NCBI RefSeq assembly: GCF_025118155.1
Contig: NW_026251405.1
Location: forward strand, 434,001 to 498,000
From: Cokeromyces recurvatus
Taxonomy: Eukaryota > Mucoromycota > Mucoromycetes > Mucorales > Mucoraceae
Length of the DNA: 64,000 nt
Reading direction: 5' to 3'
A program made the position numbers and the translations under genes. This document shows, piece after piece, positions 11,692 to 23,699 of the stretch. The first letter of the stretch is position 1. Each line of letters opens with the position of its first letter. A model generated the notes under the pieces. It saw only the letters and a list, made by a program, of their open reading frames with translations. It was not told where the DNA came from and did no database searches.

Positions 11692-11807
11692 ATTATAACT
11701 TATATCAAATACCCGTTTGTTCTTTTTATACATTGTGCAATATTAATAAATATTCAATTTTTTTTTATTTTATTTATTTATTTATTACTACTACTATTAT
11801 GATTATT

Positions 11808-12303
11808 TTACATTGAATTGTATCTCTCTAGAAACTTATTTAAAGGTCCCTGTTGTAACTGTGTCCACATAGAGATGCCTCGACGTTGTACCCATCGACC
11901 ATTTAATTTCTTTGCTGTTTTCGCATTATTTCTTGTTCTTTGACCTCGAACAGGTAAACTCATAGCATGTCTTCTTCCAATGTAATTATTAATGTTACGA
12001 TGATGCATAATGTGGTCTCTCACTTCTCGTTTCAGGTCAGTTTCAATAGTCATGTTAGACAAGGTAGTCGTTATTTCGTTAATTTGAATTTCTGATAGTT
12101 CAGCTACCTTGAGTGTGGTTGGAATAGATAGGTTTTGACAAATCTTGTATGCTGTTGGCTCACCAATGCCATAAAAATATTGAAGTGCTGTACTATTAAT
12201 AAGTAAGTTTTACACTGAAAAAATAAAATAAAAAATACTAGAGTAGTGTGATGTACCTTACTAATTTTCTATCAGGTAAATTAACACCAAGTAAATGTAA
12301 CAT
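11808..12303 (-). CDS. Mitochondrial small-subunit ribosomal protein uS13m
   Basis: Bacterial-type S13 homologue for the mitochondrial ribosome (yeast Sws2). Exon 1 (about 12254-12303) encodes MLHLLGVNLPDRKLV. The intron donor is GTACAT, and exon 2 runs from about 12202 down to the stop at 11808. The joined protein reads on through TALQYFYGIGEPTAYKIC, the helix-two-turn-helix part, to the conserved tail HRNINNYIGRRHAMSLPVRGQRTRNNAKT, with the RGQRT motif that contacts rRNA. About 132 residues, normal for the family. No clear cleavable presequence is visible; uS13m often lacks one. Its start codon lies 199 bp from the start of BUD23 on the other strand, so they probably share a promoter. Confidence 0.9.
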
Positions 12304-12502
12304 TTTTGTTATAAGAGATGGAGTAAATTATTGGACCCTAGTTTAGTTTCAATTTTGAGGGGGGAGAAGGAATTCAAAGCCACTCAATACTCATGCTGCA
12401 GGATAAAAGTCACACAAATGTCGTTTTTTTTTAAATTTTATTCCTTTACTAGTAATTTTTTTTTTTTTTTTTTTTTTAACTTGCAATTATAAAATTTAGA
12501 TC
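12304..12502. promoter_or_regulatory. Shared divergent promoter of uS13m and BUD23
   Basis: Only 199 bp separate two divergent start codons, so both core promoters must overlap here. The BUD23 side carries T-rich DNA with a T18 run near 12461-12478. No defined factor site was recognised; function is inferred from layout. Confidence 0.55.
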
Positions 12503-13591
12503 ATGTCTCGCCCTGAACACATTGCACCACCAGAAATTGTAAAAGAATGACTTTATTTTATTTCATATCTTTCTTGTATTCATGATTTTTTATTTTGACA
12601 CGTAGTTTTATGGTGAAGATGAAGCCCGAAAATACACAGACAAGTAAACAATGTATACATGTTGATGTTTCAAATCGATTGTTTTTAACAATGTTACTTT
12701 TATCTCCTCAACCTTTTTATTTATTTTACTTAGTTCACGTATTACCTCTATTCAAGCAGAAATGGCATATCGCTGTTTAGAATTACTTAATCTGACAGAA
12801 GGACCAAAATATTTATTAGATATTGGATGTGGTTCTGGACTTAGTGGAGAAATATTAGAAGAAGAAGGACATATTTGGGTTGGTTTCGATATTTCAGATG
12901 CTATGTTAGGCATTGCTCAAGAAAGAGAAGTAGAAGGGGATTTATTTTTACAAGATGCAGGACAAGGACTAGGATTTCGACCTGGTGTTTTTGATGGCTG
13001 TATTAGGTAAGCCAAAGAAAGAAAGAAAGAAAGAATTCATGTTCATCTTAATTTTATACACACAAACCCAACATAAAAAGTGTCTCTGTGCTTCAATGGC
13101 TCTGTAATGCAGATAAAGCAATTAATCGTCCCAAGGCACGTCTTCAACGCTTTTTTTCAACTCTTTATGCATCACTGACGAAAGGCGCACGAGCTGTCTT
13201 TCAATTCTATCCTGAAAATGATGATCAAATTCAACTTATTATTGATGTTGCTACACGATGTGGTTTCGAAGGGGGTCTCCTTGTAGATTATCCTAATTCT
13301 AAAAAAGCGAAAAAGTACTATTTATGTTTATTTGCAGGACAACAAAGTGGAGTGAAAAATCAAATGCCCAAAGCGCTAGGTGAAGAAGAAGGTGAGATGC
13401 ATCCTGACGAAGCACGTTCAATTCAATTTGAAAAACGCAATCGACATCTTAAAAGAAAGAGAAATGATCGTAAATCAGTGAAAAATAAAGAATGGATTCA
13501 ACATAAAAAGCAAATAGCAAGAGATAAAGGCGATAAAGTGGTTGCAAAGGATTCGAAATATACAGGAAGAAAGAGAAAAGTTAGATTTTAA
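12503..13591 (+). CDS. BUD23: 18S rRNA (guanine-N7)-methyltransferase BUD23
   Basis: SAM-dependent methyltransferase that makes the single m7G of 18S rRNA and is needed for 40S export; it works with the Trm112 partner. Four exons: 12503-12540, 12606-12643, 12734-13006 and 13081-13591. The protein starts [15 protein letters not shown] and shows the family wording EARKYT, SAM motif [40 protein letters not shown], then QFYPEND and [16 protein letters not shown]. The C-terminal basic region ends [10 protein letters not shown], as in human and yeast Bud23, and serves nuclear localisation and RNA binding. The second exon is only 38 nt. Nothing is missing. Confidence 0.95.
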
Positions 13592-14849
13592 AAAACAAAA
13601 AAAAAAAAAATAAAAGCCTTAGATCTCATCAAATTCAATTATTGATCCATGAAGCATAAGATTTGAAATATAATCATTTCTTTTCTATTATTTCTTGATT
13701 GTATATAAATATATATTTTGGATGTAATAATAAGATTGTCTTCTTTACAAATGAGCCGAATAGTTTAAAATGAACAGTTGATACTCTATTCCACCTTTAC
13801 ATATTCATGTCTATATTTATTTAACCTTTTTTTTTTTTTTTTTTTGCTATCAAGAGTCTATTTATTAATGTCCCTTAAAAAAAAAAAGTTCTCATTGGCG
13901 GGATTTAGTGGATCTTGATTTCGGAGAAAAAAAAAAAAAAAAAAAAAAAACTTGAAAGAAGAATTTGATATCCTTCTTTATCACCCAATGAAGGGAGCCT
14001 AAAAATAGTTTATTCAATCAACGTACGATAAAAAAAAATAGGTAGAAGGCTCTTATTAGACATTTGACAAAGAAATAAGCCCGATACATATTTAACAGGT
14101 GGAAGAAACAAGTAGACTTTAACATTAAAAAATACATTTATGTATGTATATGTATAAAGAGAAAAGTACAGAGAAAGACCACGAGATTAGTTACTAGCAT
14201 CATAAAGAAAATTGAATATAAGCATCAAATTGTCCCAAGTCTATGTAGTCTGACAGGTGAATTTATTTTGATTACCAAAAGACAGTATCACATTGACATA
14301 ATTTAAATATAGAATAATGAATATGTACAATTATTTATATTAGCGATGGAGTATGTTTAGACAGATAGTTAATTTGTAGCTATGAGTTGAAGCCAATTTT
14401 TTCTAATTACAAAAAGTGGTCAATATAATCAGAGAGAAAATGACCATCTAACTGATGAAATAAGCTTTTGTTCTTGAAAGATATCAAGCTGACTAACTAA
14501 AGTATTCAGAATCATATGACTGTTATTCATGATGCTATTGTCGTCAATAAGATTTATATGTATCGACTAAGCAAAGGAAGAGAGAAAGAAAGAAAAAGAA
14601 AAGAAAAAAGGGGTCGCTGATATTAACAAGAAAAGAAATTAAACGGCAAACAGATTATTATATTTACAATTCTAATACTCTATTCTACATTTGCTTGGTT
14701 GTACAAGAAAATAGTTATTCAACGCTGCGGGCACTGTATAAAACAGACAATTTTTTTTTATTATTTTGATTCCTGTAGCCGGTTTTTTTTTTTATTTTTC
14801 CCTTCCTTCCTTCTTTTTTTTTTTTTCTATTTATATACAAATTAATTTA
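13592..14849. other. Spacer upstream of the chitin synthase
   Basis: AT-rich spacer of about 1.26 kb between BUD23 (3' end) and the chitin synthase start. It has T20-type and A24-type runs near 13830-13847 and 13927-13950 and a purine-rich patch near 14580-14612. The ATG-proximal part is pyrimidine-rich. I see no gene or RNA. Confidence 0.6.
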
Positions 14850-17800
14850 ATGACAACAAGTAAAAAGGAATTTGATCTCCTTGGCGATGAAGTAGATGAA
14901 GATGGCATAACAGAAACTTTAAGATGTGCATTTCAAAGTAATGTCATTTATTCTCGAATCAGTGACACTGCTATTATTGCTTTGAACCCATATAAATCGA
15001 TGCCATTGGAGAATACAAGTTATGTTGCTGAATACAAAGATCCGGATGGACTTGAACCTTTACCTACACATCTTTATAAAATCGTGAATCAAGCTTATTT
15101 ACACATGAGACGAACTGGTATTGATCAATCCTTAATACTTTGGTAAGTTGTGTGTTTTTTTTATTTATTTATTTACTTTTTTTTTTTCAGCTTTCATTTC
15201 CTCCTTTTTTTTTTCAGTTGTTCTGTTATTTAAAGTCTTAAGATAAAGAAATAAGAGGGGATCTACAATAATAATCAATTTTTATTTTTATTTATTTTTT
15301 TTTTTTTACTTTTTTACTTTTTGATGTAAAACCTAAAGGGGGAATGAGAGGAAGGGGAGAGAGGAGGGGGTATCGGAGCAACTTATTAGTCGGAGTTAAT
15401 AAATGATAATAAAATATAACCTTATTTTAATTTATTTTATTTATTTATTTTAGTGGTGAATCAGGCAGTGGAAAGACAGAAAGTTTTAAACTTGCTTTAA
15501 ATCATCTTATTCAACTTTCTTCTCATAAAAAAGAAAGTAAACTTCAAGCTCAAATAACAAATGTTCAAATAATTCTTGAAGCCTTCGGTAACTGTGCCAC
15601 CTCAGTCAATACAAATGCATCTAGATTTGGCAAGTATATGGAATTACAATTTAATGAGCGCGGACGTATGGTAGGCACTAAAATCCTTAATTATTTATTG
15701 GATAAATCAAGAATGATCCAGGCTGTTAGTCGAGAACAGACCTTTCATATCTTTTATCAACTATTCGCTGGATGTACAAATGAAGAAAAGGCAATGTTAC
15801 AATTAAATGATGAGGTCATGTATCGATATATTCCTCGTATTAAAGCTGCAAATGGCTCAGAAGCAAATCAATTTCGTGATTTGAAACAAGCTATGCGAGT
15901 TTTAGGCATCAACAAAAAATATCAAGCTCGTATTTGGCAATTACTAGCTTGTCTTTTGCATTTAGGTCAGTTAGAGTTTTTGGATCAAGCAGATGATTTA
16001 AATGGTGGGGCTATCATAGCTAAAAATACGAGACCTACTTTGGATCTTTGTGCTGACTTCTTAGGTGTTGACCCCTTGGGGTTGGAAACAGTTTTAACTT
16101 ATAAAACTCAATTAATAAAGAAGGATATAACGACTATCATATTAGATTCAACGGGTGCTGCTAAACAACGTGATGATATCGTTCGATCTCTTTATTCTTT
16201 ATTATTTACTTGGTTAGTTGAATTCATGAATAATAAGTTATATCAACAAGGTGATAATTTTAATTTTATTGGCCTTTTGGATTTTCCTGGTCCTTATTAT
16301 CATCAAGATACTCAACATTTTTATGGCTTTTGTATTAATTTTGCTAATGAACGGTTACATCACTTTTGTCAGCGAACTATCTTTGAAATGGATCTGGATG
16401 AATACCGTCAGGAAGGTATTATGTTTACCGATATTCCTTACTTTAGTAATCAAGCCTGTGTTGAACTTTTAATGCGTCCAAAACAGGGTCTTGTTGATAT
16501 TATCAATCAACATACCTCCAAAATGAAAACTTCCTCGGATACTTCTAACAGTACTATCCTATCTTCTATGGTTGCTTCTTTCTCTAAATATAATACCAAT
16601 CATGCCTCATTTAAACAATTAGACCCAAAGCAACGTCTTTTCGCTATTCAACATTTCTCTGGTCAAGCTGTCTATAGTCCGGATGACTTTTTACAATCTA
16701 ACTGGGATATTCTGAATCCTGATCTTGTACAGCTTATCCGTGGTGTAGACAATGAAATTAGCTCCTACAATAGCTTTTTAGTGGAAATCTTTGGTCAAGG
16801 TACAAATATGATTCAAATTGAACATCATCCTAAACAGAGTAATGCAATCTTGAACGCACAACAACCAACCGGTCCTGTTCGTGGTCCCTCAATGCGTCGT
16901 TCCAAATCTACAAAACTGAAACGTACTACATTAGATCCTATCAACAAAGAAGTGATCGATAAGTCAAAATCAGGTGTCAGAATGGTATTATCTCAGTTGA
17001 AGCAAAATATGGATGATTTATTTATTAAAACATTGGAGGAGACAGTATCATGGTTTGTCTTTTGTATTAAGCCTAATGATCATGCAGCCCCAAATCAATT
17101 TGATACAATGAGGGTTAAACAACAAATTCGTGCTGCTGGATTACCTCAAATAGCACAAAGACTTCAAACACAATATGCAAATGTGATGTTCCAAGATGAA
17201 TTTATGATAAGATATAAAGATGTTGTCTTTAGTCCAAAAGGATACTTGGAAAAGGCAACCATATCACAAAATACGAGAGAACAATGTCAAATAATAATCA
17301 ATTGTTTTGGATGGACTGTAGATCAAGTTGCATTAGGCACCACGAAGGTAAATACAATTAAAATACAATTAAAATACAAACTAAACTTACGTGTAAATAT
17401 ATATATATATATATATATACATGTAGATCTTTTTGAAAGAATCAGTTTGGCTAAATTTGGAAGATATGATGAGAGTCTCGGAAAAAGCAGAACAAAGACG
17501 TTTAAGAGATGAAAAAAGAGTAAATGAAAATATGGCTACTTTAGCTGCACCTGTTATGAATATGGATGGTGGAGATCATAGTTTTGAAACCATTTCTAAT
17601 ATGTCCTATGGTTCGAATACAGATTTTTTGTTATTACCTGAAAATCAGCAACAAAGACATCATCCACATACACATTATGATGCTGCAGCAGCAGCAGCAG
17701 CAGCAGTAGTTGCTGCAAACACAGCGGGACTTCCTTTACCTCCATCTGTTTATACGGATGATCAACGCTCCTTTTTATCGGATGATGAATTCCAACACAA

Positions 17801-20741
17801 TCATTCTAATAACAATAATTATTATCATGATACGGATTCACAGTATGGCACATCATCTGATATTTATGGTGCTTCACAAACCAACTTGGAACTGAGACAA
17901 ATTATGCTTCCAACAACGGATCCTATAGAGATTGAAAAACCTAGTCTAGACAAAGATGATAATGATGAAGAAGCAACAAAGGTCAGTCGAGTTCGTCGGC
18001 ATTGGCTTAATTTTGTTTGGTTTATGACTTGGTGGATCCCAACTTCTTTTTTATCTTTTTGCGGCAAAATGAAACGACCTGATATACAAATTGCATGGCG
18101 AGAAAAAATGACACTATGTATGTGTATCTTTTTGACTTCAGGTTTTATTATATGGTTCCTTGTTTTCTTTGGTTCATTGGTTTGCCCACATCAAGATGTG
18201 TTTTCAACTTCAGAATTACAAAGTCATTCAGATGACAGTAATGCTTATGTTGCTATTCGTGGTGAGGTCTTTGATTTGACCAAGTTTGCTCCGCATCATT
18301 GGGCCACTCAAGTGATACCTACGAGTGCTATTCTTCAATATGGAGGCAAGGATGCTTCTTCATTATTCCCTGTTCAAGTATCTGCACTGTGTGAGGGCGT
18401 CACGGGTACTGTGTCGCCTTATGTTTCGCTCGACTTTAATACTAATCTTACTGATACAAATGCACAATATCATAATTTTTTGCCCAACAGTGGAGATCCT
18501 CGTCCGGATTGGTACTTTCAACAAATGTCCTATTTACGCAAAAACTATAAGCTAGGCACGATGGGATATACACCTAAGGATATTGCAACGCAGGCAACTA
18601 ACCCTGTTGATATGTCTGGTATAAAGACTACACGACAATGGGCCATCCTTAATCATAACGTCTATGATTTAACATACTATATCTTGGGTGGTCGTCGATT
18701 TGAGTTACCTGAGGGGGTTGCAGCACCTGATGCAGGTGAGCTCAATTTTTTGGACACAGCTATTGTAACTCTCTTTAGTCAAAAGGCGGGTCAAGATATT
18801 ACAGCTAGTTGGAACGCATTACCTTTAGATCCAGCTGTCAAATCACGTCAAATGGTTTGTCTTCGTAATCTCTACCATGTAGGCACTGTCGATGAACGTA
18901 ACTCTGCACGTTGTCTCTTTGCAGAATATCTTTTGTTGATCGTCACTGTCTTCCTTTGTATGGTTATTTTATTCAAGTTTTTAGCAGCTTTACAATTTAG
19001 AACTCGACGTGAACCTGAAAAGCACGAAAAGTTTGTGATCTGTCAAGTGCCCTGTTATACGGAAGGTGAAGAGGAGCTTCGTAAAACGATTGACTCTATT
19101 AGTTCTCTTCAATACGATGATAAACGTAAGTTGCTGTTTATCATTTGTGATGGCATGATTGTTGGTGGCGGTAACGATCGTCCAACCCCCCGTATCGTTC
19201 TTGATATCTTGGGTGTCGATCCAAATATCGATCCAGAGCCCTTGTCCTTCTTTTCTGTTGGTGAAGGACAAAAGCAGCATAACATGGGCAAGATTTATTC
19301 CGGGCTTTACGAATGTCGTGGTCATGTCGTACCTTATATTGTTGTCTCTAAAGTTGGAAAGCCATCTGAGCGTCAGAAGCCAGGTAATCGTGGTAAGCGA
19401 GATAGTCAATTGATCCTGATGAATTTCTTAAACAAAGTGCATTTTGGTTCCCCTATGACACCCTTTGAGCTTGAATTGTACCATCAAATCAAGAATGTCA
19501 TTGGCGTAAACCCTTCCTTTTACGAATATGTATTAATGGTGGATGCGGATACAGAGGTTATGCCGGATGGTCTTAATAGAATGATTTCTGTCTTCGCACA
19601 CGATGCTAAAATTATTGGGCTATGTGGCGAGACGGTGTTGTCAAACGAAAAGGATAGTTGGGTCACTATGATTCAAGTGTATGAATATTTTATTTCGCAT
19701 TATATGATCAAGGCATTCGAAAGTCTGTTCGGGTCTGTGACATGTTTACCAGGCTGCTTCTGTATGTATCGTGTAAGGTCCCCACAAAAGAATCAACCTT
19801 TATTAGTCTCGAATGCGATTATCGAGGAGTATTCGATTAATAAGGTTGATACATTACACAAGAAAAACTTATTACATTTGGGTGAAGATCGTTACTTGAC
19901 AACCCTCATACTGAAGCATTTTCCAAATCACAAGACCAAATTTGTATCTGACGCCAAGTGTGCTACAAATGCCCCTGATCGATGGTCTGTCCTACTCTCG
20001 CAACGTCGTCGTTGGATTAATTCTACAATTCATAACCTTGGTGAGCTCGTTTTCTTACCTCAACTCTGTGGCTTTTGTTGTTTCTCGATGCGATTTGTTG
20101 TCATGCTTGATCTCTTGAGTACGCTTGTGCAGCCTGCGATTGTTGGCTATTTGATCTATCTCATCTATATGCTAGTGACATCGACATCGGGTGTCCCAAT
20201 TATGTCTATCATTACTATTGCTGGTGTGTATGGTCTTCAAGCTATTATCTTTTTGCTGCATCGTAAATGGGAACATATTATATGGATGATTGTCTCCATC
20301 TTTGCTATCCCTGTCTTTTCCTTTATGATTCCAATTTATGCTTATTGGCACTTTGATGATTTCTCGTGGGGGAATACGCGTGTCGTATTGGGTGAAAAGG
20401 GAACAAAGAAAGTTGTAGCGGCTGATGAGGGTAAATTCGATCCTAGTTCTATCCCTGTTATGACTTGGGAGGAATATGAACAGCAAATGATGTATTTTGA
20501 TGACGGAGGATATGACAATGCATCAGTAGGCTCAGGATATAGCCAAGGAAGTTATTACAGTCAACAAAGTTATCAGAAAAAAATGATGATGCAACAACAG
20601 CCATTAAGAGGTACTACTATGTCACCGGCGTTTCAGCGTTTACCCCCTTATCAATCACCAACACCGGGATACTCAACACCACCGTCAATGATGGGATATT
20701 ATCATGACAACAGCAGTAGACCTCAATCTCCTTTCCATTAG
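14850..20741 (+). CDS. Chitin synthase with N-terminal myosin motor-like domain (class V/VII type)
   Basis: Membrane glycosyltransferase that polymerises chitin from UDP-GlcNAc, fused to a myosin-like head. Three exons (14850-15142, 15454-17347, 17427-20741) give 1,833 residues. The motor (about 1-780) has P-loop GESGSGKTE and switch I NTNASRFGK, but switch II reads DFPGPY. Then come a Ser/Asn/Ala-rich linker with an eight-alanine run, two membrane helices (near WFMTWWIPTSFLSF and MCIFLTSGFIIWFLVFF), a cytochrome b5-like fold (AYVAIRGEVFDLTKFA), and further helices. The catalytic domain carries DADTEVMPDGL, EDRYLTTL, QRRRW and SWGNTR, all signatures of an active chitin synthase. C-terminal helices follow, then a Tyr/Gln/Ser/Pro-rich tail. 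No DEK_C domain, common in this class in ascomycetes, is visible. Confidence 0.93.
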
Positions 20742-22108
20742 ACAATTTTATATACCTCATATATAGTCAATATACATATTTGTATATGTTATGAATTAAA
20801 TTAAGTTAAAAAAAATAGCTTTGTTATTTATTTTTATTAAATTTGAAATCATATTTTATATTATATACCAATTATATTTGAAGATTAGTATAAAAGAATT
20901 GATTCAAGGCGTATATTGTATTCTTAAAGACTCATTTCTTTGGAATAATTTTTGTTAAATTTTTTTTGTTTTTTCTTTTTTTTTTTATTTTTAATCTTTG
21001 TTACTATATCATCATCTTCTTCGAGCCATTGTAAACTCATACTTTTTCCTTTCAGAGTAGATACTTACTGATAAGTAAGTATCCTTTATTCTCTTCTATT
21101 TTAAAGGCTTTCCTATTGACAAGCCTGTTTAGTTAAGGCTGACTTGATTATATGTTTGAATTTTTTTTTTTTTTTTTGAAATTCATCTTTTGCTGTTACT
21201 TAATATGGGTTTAAAGTTCTCAAATAGAAAAAGACCATTCTCATTAACAATTCTAGTTCAATACCTTTTCAAGCTTATATTTTTATATATATAAATATAT
21301 ACTCTTTTAAATATTTCAGTTAAACTGATCAGAATGATAAATAGTATTGTATAAAACCCATGTCAAAAAATAGTTCAATATACATGTATATATATAAATA
21401 TATATATATATTTATATATATTATTAGAGCTTAGAAATATGTTTCTCTCTACCCAAAACATAATAGACATAAAAAGTCTGAATTTCGATTACGTAATAAC
21501 GTCAAACAATAAATAGATAAAAATAAAAATTCAATTGAAAAAAAAATAAAAAATAATAAGGCATCCAGACAACAAGACTAGACGGTGATCGATGTTTGCG
21601 TTGATGGAGTCAATTTTACCTAAATCATACTATCTAGAAAGTTTTTTTTTTTCTAGCAAACACGTGATATCCTACCTGAATATAAATGTATCATCTTTTA
21701 TCTACTGCAGTAGCGTTACCATGGATAATCCTTCTCTCCTCTGCTACTATTCAGCCCTCAATTAAACTTGTTGATTGATTTCCCTACTTGTACTGTAATT
21801 CTTATCACTTTTTTTTTTTTTTTTTTTTTAGCTTTTATCTCAAAAGATTTGTTAGATCCCTTATTTGGATTGACTTGGTTAAAACAATATATTTAAGATA
21901 TTACGTGATATTATAATAATAATGTCTTTAAAAGAATACATTATACTTGACTAGTACAATGGTTATTTTTATAATGACGTTAGCAGTTTTCCCCTTTATT
22001 TATTGCTCTTGTCCCTTGATAGAGTTTCTTTTGTAAAACCCATCAAGTAGTATAGTAGCAATATCTGGTATTATGTATATGTGTGTGTGTGTGTACTTGC
22101 TTATAAGT

Positions 22109-22153
<45 letters not shown>

Positions 22154-22416
22154 CATAATCTTATTAGAGCAATGTTAAAATTCCGCTTGTAGGAAAGAAA
22201 AATCCAGTTTTAGATTTTATAGCTTCTTTTATATATTAAAAAAAAAAAAAGTCTTTTTTCTTATATTTTATACATACGGCGTGTAATATAAGAATAGATA
22301 TATTATTTTGCTTGAGTGTGTATAAATAAATAAATACATACATACATATTTATATATTTATATACATACAGCTAATTTTTAATTAGAAAGCTTATTCATT
22401 AAATGGCATTTTTAAC
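20742..22416. other. Spacer between chitin synthase and RasGAP genes
   Basis: About 1.7 kb of AT-rich DNA with the chitin synthase 3' flank and RasGAP promoter. It includes a T-rich patch near 20958-20990, TATA-type runs near 21390-21420, a short GT repeat at 22080-22094 and a T43 tract at 22111-22153. No gene or RNA seen. Confidence 0.6.
22111..22153. repeat. T43 tract upstream of the RasGAP gene
   Basis: A run of about 43 T lies 260 bp before the RasGAP start codon, just after a GT dinucleotide repeat. Confidence 0.85.
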
Positions 22417-23668
22417 ATGAGTACAGACACAAAACTCATTCTCAGCTTAGTAAATAGAATTGCTGTTAGAGTATGTGGTTTCTTATTTTATCAGATGATA
22501 TATATATTATTCTTCAACATGTTTAGTGACAACAATTATTTTGTATAGCTACCAAGTAATAATGGCTCACAATTTGACACATTAGAAAGCGATCCTTTAA
22601 TTCAGCAAACGTAAATTAATACAGTCATAAATACATTTTTAGAACTAATTCTAATTCTAATTCTTTTATTATTATTCTTTTATTTATTCTTTCTTTGACA
22701 TTTGACGTCAGTGGTATGTTACAGTATATTCCTTTCATGTGATTTTAATTATACACACATATATGTGTTTATATACATATATACATGTATACATGTATAC
22801 ATATATAAATAGAAATGTTGTACTGAACTTTAAGTAATTTTCCTTTATTTATATAGTTGCTGCATTAATTGAATTATCAAAATATAGACTACCAACTATT
22901 GCAACAACAGTTGTATCAGCAATTGAAAATGTATCAAAGGTAAAAATATATCTAAAAGATAAAAAATAAAAAAAATTTTTTTTAAAAAAAAAAAGAAAAG
23001 AAAAGAAAAAAAAAAGCTTACTGTAAATCAAGTCTCCATTTCTAAGGATAGAGGATTCTCCTTCAAAAGACGTATTACAATCACAACTTTTTTTACTTCG
23101 AGTTTTATCAGCATGTATGCAACATCATTGGAAATATTATCAGGATTTAAATAACAATACTTGTAAAAGTAACGATAATAAACGACCATCTTTAAATCGT
23201 ATGGATGCATCATCTAACGTGACATGGACTATGCCAAAAGGCATCTCACCTATTCCTATTGATCCACCACCACTAGAGGACAATCTTGCAAAGCATATCA
23301 TTTATGTTATGTCTCGTTTTATCTTCCAAATTAGTGTCCTTACAGAATCTGAACATAGAATTATTGTGAATCATTCTATGAGCGCTTATCCAGCTGAAGC
23401 TTATACAAATATAAATGGTCAAACATCATCTACACAGATTATTATAGATATGTATAAGGCAGCGAGTCATGTCATTGCCTATGTAAGCGCAAGTAATTGG
23501 TCAATCACATTTGCTAAAATCAAAAACAGAATTCTCTATTTAACAACAACACAAGAAGAAAATCCTGAAATGACAGATGCCATGTTACTAGAATGTGCTT
23601 CATTAAATTGTAAACGATTAAGTATGGTACTTACAGGTAAGAAACAAGATCTTGATCAAGTAATTTAA

Positions 23669-23699
<31 letters not shown>

